Below, in pieces: positions 17,617-25,582 of a stretch of 64,000 bases of DNA. The translations under genes and the position numbers were made by a program. Within the stretch, counting starts at the first letter, position 1; every line of letters starts with the position of its first letter. Source of the stretch: Rhizobium leguminosarum (GTDB taxonomy: Bacteria > Pseudomonadota > Alphaproteobacteria > Rhizobiales > Rhizobiaceae); the NCBI RefSeq assembly GCF_004123835.1, contig NZ_MZMU01000002.1:310001-374000 (forward strand), written 5' to 3'. A model generated the notes under the pieces. That model saw only the letters and a list, made by a program, of their open reading frames with translations, did no database searches and was not told the origin of the DNA.

Positions 17617-18220
17617 GGCGTCAGTCGCGATCGTCATTCTCGCTGCCGGCAAGGCAAGCCGGATGGGTGAGGGTGGGAAGCACAAGCTGCTGGCCGAGTT
17701 CGACGGCGTACCGCTCGTGCGGCGGTCAGCATTGACCGCGCTCGGTGCGGATGCAGCGTCCGTTATTGTCGTCACGGGCCATCGCAGGAGCGAGATCGAG
17801 GCCGCGCTCGATGGGCTTGCTCTGACTTTCATCGATAATCCCGATTACGCCAGCGGCATGGCGAGCTCGCTCATCGCAGGATTCTCATCGATGGACGCTG
17901 ACAGCGCCGACGGCATTCTCGTCATGCTCGCCGATATGCCCGGCATTTCCACGACGCATCTCGATGCCCTGATTTCCGCATTTCGCAACGTGGACGGCAA
18001 GGCCGTCGTGCGCGCCGTCTCACGCGGCAAGCCGGGCAATCCCGTTATCCTGCCCCATTCTCTCAATCAGGCAATCCTCAGACTTGGAGGCGATGTCGGC
18101 GCGCGCGATATCGTCACGGCATCAGGCTTGCCCGTGCTCGATGTCGATGTTGGCGACGCAGCCTTGCTCGATGTCGATACGCCGGACGAGGTATTGGCGG
18201 CCGGTGGCGCATTGAACTGA
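17609..18220 (+). CDS. mocA: Molybdenum cofactor cytidylyltransferase (MocA-like nucleotidyltransferase)
   Basis: 203 residues from the ATG at 17609, which overlaps the XdhC stop by 8 bases. The GT-A nucleotidyltransferase motif VILAAGKASRMGEGGKHKLL is at the N-terminus, LADMPGIS provides the metal-binding Asp, and GKPGNPVILP and DVDTPDE follow as in MocA/MobA-like proteins. It should attach CMP to molybdopterin to make the MCD cofactor required by PaoC. In E. coli mocA is located away from paoABC; here it is in the operon, so the set is self-contained. Confidence 0.92.
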   Translation: MRKASVAIVILAAGKASRMGEGGKHKLLAEFDGVPLVRRSALTALGADAASVIVVTGHRRSEIEAALDGLALTFIDNPDYASGMASSLIAGFSSMDADSADGILVMLADMPGISTTHLDALISAFRNVDGKAVVRAVSRGKPGNPVILPHSLNQAILRLGGDVGARDIVTASGLPVLDVDVGDAALLDVDTPDEVLAAGGALN

Positions 18221-18344
18221 CCCCAGGAAAATACAGTGAGATGAGGATGATTTGATGAAACAGTTCGAGCTGGATTCTCCGCGGCTTTGAATTCGCCACT
18301 CTCAGCCGCGGATTTGCCAAGCCGTCATTCTGCAGCCGATGTCA

Positions 18345-19682
18345 TCAACGCACCGACCTGAATGCCTCTCGCAGTTCCTCAGCGAAAAGCTGGGGCTGTT
18401 CCCAGGCGGCGAAGTGACCGCCCATATCGACACGGTGGTAGTAATGCAGCGTCGGGTAGGCCTTCTTGCTCCAACTCTCCGGCGCCTGGTAGATCTCCTT
18501 TGGGAACACGCTGATTGCTACCGGGATCTTGATCTCTTTGGTCTTCTGCGCGTCTGAGCTGAAGTTGTTGTTGTTGTTTTCCCAATAGAACCGCGACGAG
18601 GATGCGCCAGTGTTGGTCAGCCAGTACAATGTGATGTCATTCAGCATTTCGTCCTTGGAAAAAACACGCTCGGGAATGCCCTCGCTGTCGCTCCATTGAG
18701 CAAATTTTTCGTAGATCCAGGCAGCCAGACCGGACGGCGAGTCGGAAAGCGAGTAGCCGATCGTCTGCGGACGCGTCACCATCATGGCCCCATACGCCGC
18801 ATTCCGGCCGAAGAAGGTGCTCAACGATTCATAGGCTTCCCGCTCGGGCGCCGAGAGCCCCTCAGGAGCCGGGTCTCCACTGTTGATCGCCTTGGTGAGG
18901 TGGCCAGGAATGGTCGCCGGCATATTGAGATGGATACCAAGCAAGCCCTTGGGTGCCTGGCGCGCCAGCGCGTCGGAGATAACGGAACCATGGTCGCCAC
19001 CCTGGGAAACGTAGTGCGCGTAGCCGAGCCGTTTCATTAGGATATCCCATGCTCGCGCGACGCGGTCGGGACCCCAGCCAAGTTCCGTCGGCTTACCCGA
19101 AAAGCCGTAGCCGGGTATGGAAGGGATGACGACATCAAATGCGTCCTCCGCTTTTCCGCCATAAGCAGTCGGATCTGTAAGAGGGCCGATCGCCTTGATG
19201 AACTCGAAGGTCGAACCCGGCCAACCATGGGTCAGAATGACCGGAAGGGCGTTGGGATGACGCGATCGTACATGAATAAACTGGATATCGACCCCGTCGA
19301 TCGTCGTGATGAATTCCGGAAGTGCATTGAGCTTAGCCTCGGCTTTGCGCCAGTCGTAATCAGTGCCCCAGTAACGGACCAGATCCTGGACGCGCGAAAG
19401 CTGAATGCCTTGCGAGGCGTCGCTCACCGTCTCCTTGTCTGGCCAACGCGTTTCGGCAATACGCTTGCGCAGGTCGTCAAGCTGTGACTGCGGAACGTGG
19501 ATCTGGAACGGGCGGATCGTTTCGTCGGCCTCGATCGGCGTCGCCGGCCCATCCGATGTGACGTCGGCGGCACTCGCTGGCACAAGGTAACCGGCTGGGA
19601 ACAGTAACATTGGTCCAACCGCCATCACCATTGCTCCGCGGGCAAGCCGGCGCCGGGCGAGAATATTGTCAAACTTCTTCAT
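18345..19682 (-). CDS. Secreted epoxide hydrolase family alpha/beta hydrolase
   Basis: 445 residues from the ATG at 19682, which has GGAGTG upstream; starts at 19694 and 19766 are possible. A signal sequence with twin Arg (ARRRLARGAMVMAVGP...) ends near VPASAAD. The N-terminal epoxide-hydrolase domain (IRPFQIHVPQSQLDDLRKRI, TRWPDKE) is followed by the catalytic domain: oxyanion HGWPGS, nucleophile Asp in SQGGDHGS, and catalytic His in DMGGHFAAWE. Family members hydrolyse epoxides to diols. The predicted export is notable, as most relatives are cytoplasmic. It stands alone, downstream of a TetR gene on the same strand, with 193 bases between. Confidence 0.9.
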   Translation of the reverse strand: MKKFDNILARRRLARGAMVMAVGPMLLFPAGYLVPASAADVTSDGPATPIEADETIRPFQIHVPQSQLDDLRKRIAETRWPDKETVSDASQGIQLSRVQDLVRYWGTDYDWRKAEAKLNALPEFITTIDGVDIQFIHVRSRHPNALPVILTHGWPGSTFEFIKAIGPLTDPTAYGGKAEDAFDVVIPSIPGYGFSGKPTELGWGPDRVARAWDILMKRLGYAHYVSQGGDHGSVISDALARQAPKGLLGIHLNMPATIPGHLTKAINSGDPAPEGLSAPEREAYESLSTFFGRNAAYGAMMVTRPQTIGYSLSDSPSGLAAWIYEKFAQWSDSEGIPERVFSKDEMLNDITLYWLTNTGASSSRFYWENNNNNFSSDAQKTKEIKIPVAISVFPKEIYQAPESWSKKAYPTLHYYHRVDMGGHFAAWEQPQLFAEELREAFRSVR

Positions 19683-19875
19683 GAGGCACTCCATGTTCTT
19701 GTCGCCCAGGGCGACATTTCGTGACGGAGTGATGTCTGACGGGTCTGCGTATCTGGCATGTTTCAAGAAATGCCAAAAACGTATCAGAGTGTGGAGTGGC
19801 GGCTACAGAGGGGCCGGAACGCGATCGTCGAGGACCGACTTGGTCCCACGGCGCCTGAACAGGAAATCAAACACC

Positions 19876-20466
19876 TCATTGCTGCCTGCGGAGGCTGCCC
19901 AGCATAGCCTTGAATCCCGCAACCGCCCGCTTCGAAACCGCCCCCGGATTCTCGGCATTGGCGATCCAAAGCGCCATGTGGCTGCTGGCGCCATTGATGA
20001 GGCGAGCGGCGGTTTCGGTGTCGATGTCGATGATCTCGCCATCGACCTTGAGACGGTCGAGGCTGCGGGAGAGGGCGGCGATACAGCCGGGGGTGTTCTG
20101 CCATTGCGAGATATCGCCGAGTACGGCCGGGCCATCGCGAAACATGATGCGCTGGATTTCGGGCTCAAGCGCCATTTCGATATAAGCGGAGCACTCATCG
20201 ACAAAGCCCTGCCAGCGCGTAGGAGCGGCGGCCGAGACCTCGTTCAGCCGTTCAGTCATTTCCGCGTCGATTTCCATGATGACGGCCTGGAGCAGGCCCC
20301 TCTTGTCACCGAAATGGTGATAGAGGGCCCCGCGCGTCAGTCCCGCTTCGCCGGTGAAATCGTCCATCGAGGCTTCCGCATAGCCGATCGCGCCAAAGGC
20401 ACGCCGCCCGGCTGCGATAAGTTTGCCGCGGGTCTCTGCGATCATCTCCTGGCGCGGTTTGCGCAT
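19876..20466 (-). CDS. TetR family transcriptional repressor
   Basis: 196 residues. The TetR DNA-binding domain is at residues 10-55 (AAGRRAFGAIGYAEASMDDF, GLTRGALYHHFGDKRGLLQAV). The C-terminal ligand domain resembles those of drug-efflux regulators. The gene is divergent from an MFS exporter. Three copies of a CATACG-N3-CGTATG palindrome occupy the 118-base space between them, so it most likely represses both its own gene and the exporter. The ligand is unknown. Confidence 0.95.
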   Translation of the reverse strand: MRKPRQEMIAETRGKLIAAGRRAFGAIGYAEASMDDFTGEAGLTRGALYHHFGDKRGLLQAVIMEIDAEMTERLNEVSAAAPTRWQGFVDECSAYIEMALEPEIQRIMFRDGPAVLGDISQWQNTPGCIAALSRSLDRLKVDGEIIDIDTETAARLINGASSHMALWIANAENPGAVSKRAVAGFKAMLGSLRRQQ

Positions 20467-20480
20467 TGCTTCTCCATTGG

Positions 20481-20549
20481 CATACGCCGCGTATCTTTTT
20501 CGTTGACATACGGGACGTATGCATTATCTAAACACATACGCTCCGTATA
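20481..20549. promoter_or_regulatory. Three TetR-type operators over the MFS promoter
   Basis: The palindrome CATACG-N3-CGTATG occurs three times: 20481-20495 (last base mismatched), 20507-20521 (perfect) and 20535-20549 (last base mismatched). Centres are 26 and 28 bases apart. A promoter with TTGACA (20503-20508) and TATCTA (20525-20530), 16-base spacing, faces the MFS gene, and the central palindrome covers the end of its -35 box and the spacer. Binding there would block transcription. The arrangement fits self-repression plus control of the exporter. Confidence 0.8.
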
Positions 20550-20584
20550 TAAGTGTTCTATTCGATAACTGGAAGGATCGTCCC

Positions 20585-21811
20585 ATGTCAAATCCGTATA
20601 AACAGATATTCGCGGCACCTGGGGCCAAGGGCTTCTCCGCAGCCGGCTTTTTCGCACGCCTTCCCATCGCCATGGCGCCGATCGGCATCGTCGCCATGCT
20701 CTCCCAGGCACATGGCGAATATTGGCTGGCAGGCGCCGTGTCGGCGACCTATGCGCTCACCAATGCGGTGATCTCGCCGCAGATTTCGAGAGCGGTCGAC
20801 CGGCTGGGCCAGACGGCAGTCGTCGTTCCCACAACTATCGTATCGGTGCTGGCATTCATCGCGCTGATCACCGCGACCAACCAGAACTGGCCGGTGTGGA
20901 CGCTGTTCGCCTCAGCCTTCCTCGCGGCAGCCATGCCGAGCATTCCGGCGCTGATGCGGGCGCGCTGGACGGAACTCTTTCGCAACCGGCCCGAGCTCAA
21001 CACGGCCTTCGCGTTCGAAAGTGCCGCGGACGAACTGGTCTATATCGCCGGCGCCTCGCTGTCGGTCGGGCTGGCCGTGGCCCTATTCCCGGAAGCCGGC
21101 ATGATGGTGAGCACAGCTTTTCTGGCGCTCGGGACGGCCGCCTTCATCGTGCAGCGCGGCACCGAGCCGAAGGTGCGTCATGTCGCCGGCGCGGCTTCGG
21201 TTGGCTCCGCGATCCGCCAGCGTCCGGTGCAGATCATCACGCTCGCGCTGATCTTCGTCGGCGCGATCTTCGCAACCGCTGAAGTGAGTGTTGTCGCCAT
21301 CACCAAGGAGCTTGGTCAACCGAATGCGGCAAGCCTGGTCATCGGTGTCTATGCCCTCGGTTCCTTCCTAGTGGGTTTGACCCTCGGCGCGCTTAATCTG
21401 CGCATTCCCTTGCACCGTCAGTTGCTGATCGCTGTTGCAGCCCTCGCACTGACCTCGCTGCCGCTGCTCGTCGCCAGCAGCTCGGTAACCCTGCTTGCTA
21501 TCGCCGTCTTCGTCAGCGGCATCGCGATCTCGCCGACCTTTATAACTGCCTTCGGACTGATTGAGCGTCGCGTGCCGGAATCGGTGCTGACGGAGGGCGT
21601 CACCTGGGTGATGACCGGCATCGGCATCGGTATGGCGCTCGGCGCCTTCGTCTCGGGCTGGGTCGTCGATAGCTACGGTCCCCAGAGCGGATTCTGGGTG
21701 TCTGCGGCGGCCGGGGCCGCGACCGTCCTTATCATTGCCCTCGGTCAGCGCACCCTCTCGGGCGAGTGCACCGGCGGGGAAGATTGCGCGATGCTGGAGC
21801 CGGCTCAGTAG
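20585..21811 (+). CDS. MFS transporter, probable efflux pump
   Basis: 408 residues from the ATG at 20585 (GGAAGGATCGTCCC upstream). About 12 hydrophobic segments, with the major-facilitator loop SRAVDRLGQTAVVV between segments 2 and 3. The overall pattern is of bacterial drug/sugar exporters of the YbjJ-like type. The last 20 residues are polar and carry two Cys (GECTGGEDC), which is unusual. Divergent pairing with a TetR repressor is the usual setup of a ligand-induced exporter. The exported compound is unknown. Confidence 0.92.
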   Translation: MSNPYKQIFAAPGAKGFSAAGFFARLPIAMAPIGIVAMLSQAHGEYWLAGAVSATYALTNAVISPQISRAVDRLGQTAVVVPTTIVSVLAFIALITATNQNWPVWTLFASAFLAAAMPSIPALMRARWTELFRNRPELNTAFAFESAADELVYIAGASLSVGLAVALFPEAGMMVSTAFLALGTAAFIVQRGTEPKVRHVAGAASVGSAIRQRPVQIITLALIFVGAIFATAEVSVVAITKELGQPNAASLVIGVYALGSFLVGLTLGALNLRIPLHRQLLIAVAALALTSLPLLVASSSVTLLAIAVFVSGIAISPTFITAFGLIERRVPESVLTEGVTWVMTGIGIGMALGAFVSGWVVDSYGPQSGFWVSAAAGAATVLIIALGQRTLSGECTGGEDCAMLEPAQ

Positions 21812-21884
21812 CAGGGCGGGCGGTAGACAGGAAGGTGGGTTCACCGGCCAACGGTTCGAAACCGTTCAAGGCGAAGGCAGTGGG

Positions 21885-22787
21885 TTAAGCCGCTTTTCGG
21901 GAGAACTCACGAGCTAAGTCGAGGAATGCTCTGATGCCAGCCGACAGATTTCGGCGTCCAGGATAGTATAGGCATAGCCCCGGATACGGCGGTGTCCAAT
22001 CTTCCAGAACACGAACAACGCGCCCCGCCTCTATGTCCGAGAGAATGTCCTGTTCAAAGAGGTAGCCCACGCCGGCGCTTTCGAGCACGGCAGTCCGCGT
22101 AAGGCTGGCCTCATCGAGTGCGATTGGCCCCCGCACGTCTATCTGCACCGGCTCGCCGTCTTTTTCGAACCGCCATCGAAACAAGGAGCCGTCAGGCAGC
22201 CGCACGCGGATGCATCTGTGATTGAGAAGATCCGAAGGCACCATAGGCCTACCGTGCTTCTTGAAATACTCAGGAGACCCGACGACAGCGTGTCGTTGAG
22301 GCCGCCCGAGCGAAACGGCAATCATGTCGCTGGGAACGAGGCCTTCAACCCTGACGCCCAGATCGAACCCCTCCTTGACGATATCGACCATTTTCCCCTC
22401 GGTAACGATATCGACATTCATGTCCGGATAGCGGCGCAGGAACTCCAGCACGAGCGGTGAGATGATGGCGCGCGCCGCAAACGGCGCTGCGTTGATCCGT
22501 ATTGTTCCGGAAGGAGTCTCGCGATGGGAGCGTACCAGATCCAGAGCAGCATGGAGATCCTGAAGCGAGGGCGCGACCTGCTGCACAAACAACCGGCCGG
22601 CGTCCGTCAGCGACACACTGCGGGTGGTGCGGTTGAACAACCGCACGCCAAGTCCCGCCTCGAGCCTGCTTATCGTGTGGCTCAACGCGGTCGTGGACAT
22701 GCCGAGATCAATGGCCGCTGCTCGAAAAGTCCCGCGCCTAGCAATTGCAATGGCCGCTTCAAGTTCCTTCAGGCTGGCTAGCTCCAT
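21885..22787 (-). CDS. LysR family transcriptional regulator
   Basis: 300 residues, standard length. The N-terminal HTH ([40 protein letters not shown]) leads into an effector domain of the CrgA/DmlR-like subgroup ([40 protein letters not shown]). It is divergent from an NTF2-like/SDR gene pair with 94 bases between, so it probably controls that pair. A 7-bp inverted repeat, TTATCCC (22819-22825) and GGGATAA (22847-22853), lies in the gap. Confidence 0.95.
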   Translation of the reverse strand: MELASLKELEAAIAIARRGTFRAAAIDLGMSTTALSHTISRLEAGLGVRLFNRTTRSVSLTDAGRLFVQQVAPSLQDLHAALDLVRSHRETPSGTIRINAAPFAARAIISPLVLEFLRRYPDMNVDIVTEGKMVDIVKEGFDLGVRVEGLVPSDMIAVSLGRPQRHAVVGSPEYFKKHGRPMVPSDLLNHRCIRVRLPDGSLFRWRFEKDGEPVQIDVRGPIALDEASLTRTAVLESAGVGYLFEQDILSDIEAGRVVRVLEDWTPPYPGLCLYYPGRRNLSAGIRAFLDLAREFSRKAA

Positions 22788-22818
22788 TGTCCCGACCTGT
22801 GCATCATCGCATGCCGGT

Positions 22819-22853
22819 TTATCCCACTTATTTATGCAATGGTCGAGGGATAA
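22819..22853. promoter_or_regulatory. Inverted repeat between LysR and NTF2-like/SDR genes
   Basis: TTATCCC at 22819-22825 is matched by GGGATAA at 22847-22853, 21 bases apart, midway between the two divergent start codons. The size and position fit a LysR-type recognition and activation region. It is a short repeat and could be chance. Confidence 0.35.
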
Positions 22854-22881
22854 GTATCGGTTAGGTTATGAGGAGAACACA

Positions 22882-23202
22882 ATGAATATGCCCGGTATCG
22901 TAAACACGTACTTTGAAGCAGACCGTCGCAATGACGCGGAGGCGCTGCTGGACACCTTTGCGGTCGAAGCCGTCGTCGAAGACGAAGGAGCGCGCCATCA
23001 AGGCGTCGCCGCAATCCGAGAATGGTGGGTGGCTGCGAAGAAGGCGGCTCAGTACGTTGCTGAACCTTTGGAATGCACGGTCGACGGTGACAAGGCGCTC
23101 ATCCGAGCCAAGGTGAGCGGCCAGTTTCCCGGTAGCCCGGTGACCCTCGCCTACGACTTTGCCATCAAAGACGGCAAGATCGTCAGCCTGGAGATCCAAT
23201 AA
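22882..23202 (+). CDS. NTF2-like (SnoaL-type) small protein
   Basis: 106 residues from the ATG at 22882, with AGGAGA upstream. The pattern [39 protein letters not shown] and a closing [17 protein letters not shown] is that of nuclear-transport-factor-2-like small domains. It has no signal peptide. Its TAA overlaps the ATG of the SDR gene by one base, so the two are translationally coupled and probably act on the same substrate. The reaction is unknown. Confidence 0.88.
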   Translation: MNMPGIVNTYFEADRRNDAEALLDTFAVEAVVEDEGARHQGVAAIREWWVAAKKAAQYVAEPLECTVDGDKALIRAKVSGQFPGSPVTLAYDFAIKDGKIVSLEIQ

Positions 23203-23981
23203 TGACTGACTTTCTCAATTTGGAAGGCAAACGCATCCTCATTACGGCTGGGACCAAGGGCGCCGGCGCTGCGACCGTCAGTTTGTTTCGGGAACTCGGC
23301 GCGAAGGTGCTGACGACAGCGCGGGCGCGTCCGGAAGCCTTGCCGGATGAATTGTTCGTTGAAGCGGACCTGACCACCGAGGAAGGCTGTGCAATCGTCG
23401 CGGATGCCGCGTACCAACGTCTCGGCGGCGTTGATCTCATTGTGCACATGCTCGGCGGTTCGTCAGCGGCCGGCGGTGGATTTTCCGCTTTAACAGACGA
23501 CGAATGGCAAAAGGAGCTGTCTCTCAATCTGTTTCCAGCTGTTCGACTGGATCGGCTGCTCGTCCCGGACATGGTCGCCCAAGGGAGCGGCGTGGTCGTG
23601 CATGTCACTTCCATACAGAGGGTGCTGCCGCTTCCAGAATCGACGACCGCCTATGCTGCAGCCAAGGCAGCACTTTCCACCTACAGCAAGGCGATGTCGA
23701 AGGAAGTGGCGCCTAAAGGTGTTCGGGTCGTTCGGGTGTCGCCGGGCTGGATCGAAACGGAAGCCTCCGTTCGCCTTGCTGAGCGCCTGGCGAAGCAGGC
23801 CGGAACTGACCTTGAAGGCGGCAAAAAGATCATCATGGATGGGCTTGGCGGCATTCCGCTCGGTCGTCCGGCCAAACCGGAAGAGGTTGCAAATCTGATC
23901 GCATTCCTCGCCTCCGACCGCGCTGCTTCGATCACCGGTAGCGAATACACGATTGATGGGGGGACGGTGCCCACTGCATAG
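23202..23981 (+). CDS. SDR family oxidoreductase
   Basis: 259 residues. A variant coenzyme motif [13 protein letters not shown] replaces the usual TGxxxGxG. The catalytic Ser is in HVTSIQR and the YxxxK pair is YAAAK. The end ([28 protein letters not shown]) is the standard SDR closing. It is coupled to the NTF2-like gene and divergent from a LysR regulator. It probably reduces or oxidises a small carbonyl compound with NAD(P)(H). Confidence 0.93.
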   Translation: MTDFLNLEGKRILITAGTKGAGAATVSLFRELGAKVLTTARARPEALPDELFVEADLTTEEGCAIVADAAYQRLGGVDLIVHMLGGSSAAGGGFSALTDDEWQKELSLNLFPAVRLDRLLVPDMVAQGSGVVVHVTSIQRVLPLPESTTAYAAAKAALSTYSKAMSKEVAPKGVRVVRVSPGWIETEASVRLAERLAKQAGTDLEGGKKIIMDGLGGIPLGRPAKPEEVANLIAFLASDRAASITGSEYTIDGGTVPTA

Positions 23982-24002
23982 GCGCTGCCATGCACGTGCA
24001 GA

Positions 24003-24470
24003 TCAGGCGGGTGCTTCCCACCCGCCGATTTGGGAATAGATTGCGTTGCGGAGATGCCGTACGTCGCGGTTCAGCGCGGCCAACTCCTGCGGTGTTTGGG
24101 TCGAGGCTGCAAGCAAAGTGTCGCTGAGACAACCTGCCTTGTGCTGCAAGGCGCGGCCTTCTTCGGTCAACGCGATCATCACTTGCCGCTCGTTGTTTAG
24201 GTTTCTGGTCCTGCGCAGCAGGCCGGATGCCTCGAGGCGCTTCAGAAGCGGCGTCAGCGTGCTGGATTCCAAAGCAAGGGCGTTGGCAATTGCGCCCACC
24301 GTTTGCCCATCTTCGCTCCACAGCACGTTGAGCACGAGATACTGCGGGTAAGTCAGACTCAACTCGTCGAGAAGGGGCTTGTAGGCACGCTGGACGGCGA
24401 TGCCGGCGGTGTAAATCGCGTAGCACAATTGGTCGTGCAATGGCGGTGGATCGTTGTGGCGTTTGGTCAT
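24003..24470 (-). CDS. MarR family regulator, OhrR-like
   Basis: 155 residues. The N-terminal segment LHDQLCYAIYTAGIAVQRAY has the single early Cys seen in peroxide-sensing OhrR proteins. It continues with LTYPQYLVLNVLWSEDGQTV and the winged helix ALESSTLTPLLKRLEASGLL with the wing RTRNLNNERQV. OhrR proteins release DNA when this Cys is oxidised by organic peroxides. No ohr gene is next to it; the divergent gene encodes a secreted hydrolase. Two palindromic sites lie between them. It is probably redox-responsive, but this is inference from the Cys. Confidence 0.92.
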   Translation of the reverse strand: MTKRHNDPPPLHDQLCYAIYTAGIAVQRAYKPLLDELSLTYPQYLVLNVLWSEDGQTVGAIANALALESSTLTPLLKRLEASGLLRRTRNLNNERQVMIALTEEGRALQHKAGCLSDTLLAASTQTPQELAALNRDVRHLRNAIYSQIGGWEAPA

Positions 24471-24523
24471 TCTAAGCTCCTGTCCACATCCATATAACCC
24501 CGGTTACGGCGAAAACCAATATC

Positions 24524-24593
24524 GCGATAAGAATTATCTTGACGCAGGGATTGGGATCTGGCAGCTTACATATATCGCGATAATAGTTATCGC
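24524..24593. promoter_or_regulatory. Pair of palindromic MarR-type operators
   Basis: A perfect dyad GCGATAA-TAG-TTATCGC lies at 24577-24593. A partial copy, GCGATAA-GAA-TTATCTT, lies at 24524-24540, 53 bases away. Both sit in the 148-base gap between the MarR gene and the hydrolase gene, one nearer to each start codon. The 17-base dyad is the usual size of MarR-family operators, but its sequence differs from the ohr-type operators I know. Confidence 0.7.
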
Positions 24594-24618
24594 AATAACA
24601 CAAAAGAAAGAAAAGGCC

Positions 24619-25413
24619 ATGACAAGCAAGACCACGACTACCGTTGCTGCAATCGCAGCTGCCGCCGCATTGTCTGCCGCACTGCCGACGAACGCCGCCG
24701 ACACCATCCCACAGAACCAGTCCGTTAAAAACGTTGTGCTTGTCCATGGCGCTTTTGCTGATGGCTCGGGCTGGAAGGGTGTCCACGACATTCTCACGAA
24801 GCGCGGCTATCGCGTCACCATCGTGCAGAACCCGCTGACCTCGCTCGAAGACGATGTCGCCGCCACCAAACGTGCGCTTGAGCGGCAGGACGGTCCGGTC
24901 ATTCTCGTCGGACATTCCTGGGGCGGCACGGTCATCACGGAAGCTGGCATCGATACAAAGGTCGCAGGCCTCGTTTATGTCTCTGCTCTCTCCCCGGATG
25001 CCGGCGAGACGACGGCTCAGCAATACGAAGGATTTGCTCCCCGATCGGAATTCGTCATCGAGACCACGAAGGATGGTTTCGGATATGTCAGCCCGGAAAA
25101 GTTCAAGGCCGGGTTCGCTCATGACGTCAGCGATGCCGATGTTGCGTTGATGAGAGACGCACAGGTCCCGATCAACATGTCGGCGTTCGGCACGAAGCTC
25201 GAAAATGCTGCCTGGCGCATCAAGCCGAGCTGGGCCGTCATCGCCACCGAGGATAAGGCATTCGACCAGTCCATGTTGATCCACATGGCAGAGCGCATCA
25301 AGGCGAAAATCACCAAGGTGTCTGCGAGCCACGCCCTGTTCATGACGCAGCCGAAAGTCGTGGCGGATACCATTGATGAGGCCGCCAAGGCTGTCTCGGC
25401 GAAGAAGCAATGA
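24619..25413 (+). CDS. Exported alpha/beta hydrolase
   Basis: 264 residues from the ATG at 24619. A signal peptide is visible at residues 1-27 (VAAIAAAAALSAALPTNAA). The mature protein begins KNVVLVHGAFADGSGW (oxyanion region HGAFADGSGW), carries the nucleophile elbow VGHSWGGTV, and has a late His in SASHALFMTQP. This is the salicylate-esterase/RsbQ-like group of small hydrolases often found as secreted enzymes in rhizobia. The natural substrate is unknown. It is divergent from an OhrR-like MarR gene and is probably under its control. Confidence 0.9.
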   Translation: MTSKTTTTVAAIAAAAALSAALPTNAADTIPQNQSVKNVVLVHGAFADGSGWKGVHDILTKRGYRVTIVQNPLTSLEDDVAATKRALERQDGPVILVGHSWGGTVITEAGIDTKVAGLVYVSALSPDAGETTAQQYEGFAPRSEFVIETTKDGFGYVSPEKFKAGFAHDVSDADVALMRDAQVPINMSAFGTKLENAAWRIKPSWAVIATEDKAFDQSMLIHMAERIKAKITKVSASHALFMTQPKVVADTIDEAAKAVSAKKQ

Positions 25414-25421
25414 TGGACGCT

Positions 25422-25457
25422 GCGTCATCGGGACAGTCTTCACTGTCCCGATGACGC
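25422..25457 (+). terminator. Strong hairpin after the hydrolase gene
   Basis: GCGTCATCGGGACAGT (25422-25437) pairs perfectly with ACTGTCCCGATGACGC (25442-25457): 16 bp with a 4-base loop, starting 9 bases after the hydrolase stop. No T-run follows, so it is either a weak factor-independent terminator or a 3' RNA-stabilising stem. The stem is symmetrical and could work on both strands. Confidence 0.7.
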
Positions 25458-25582
25458 TGAGCAGGGCACTCGAACCAGGCGCGGTAGCGGCACGATCGCT
25501 GAATTAGAACTATTGCGCGCCTTCGCCGTGAGATCCCCAGCACTTTCACAATTTCTTTGAATTCATTCACCGAGGTAATCAC

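Noticed and set aside
24003..24470. Classical ohrR-ohr peroxide defence pair
   Set aside because: The regulator looks OhrR-like, but the divergent gene is an alpha/beta hydrolase and lacks the Ohr (OsmC-family) motifs.
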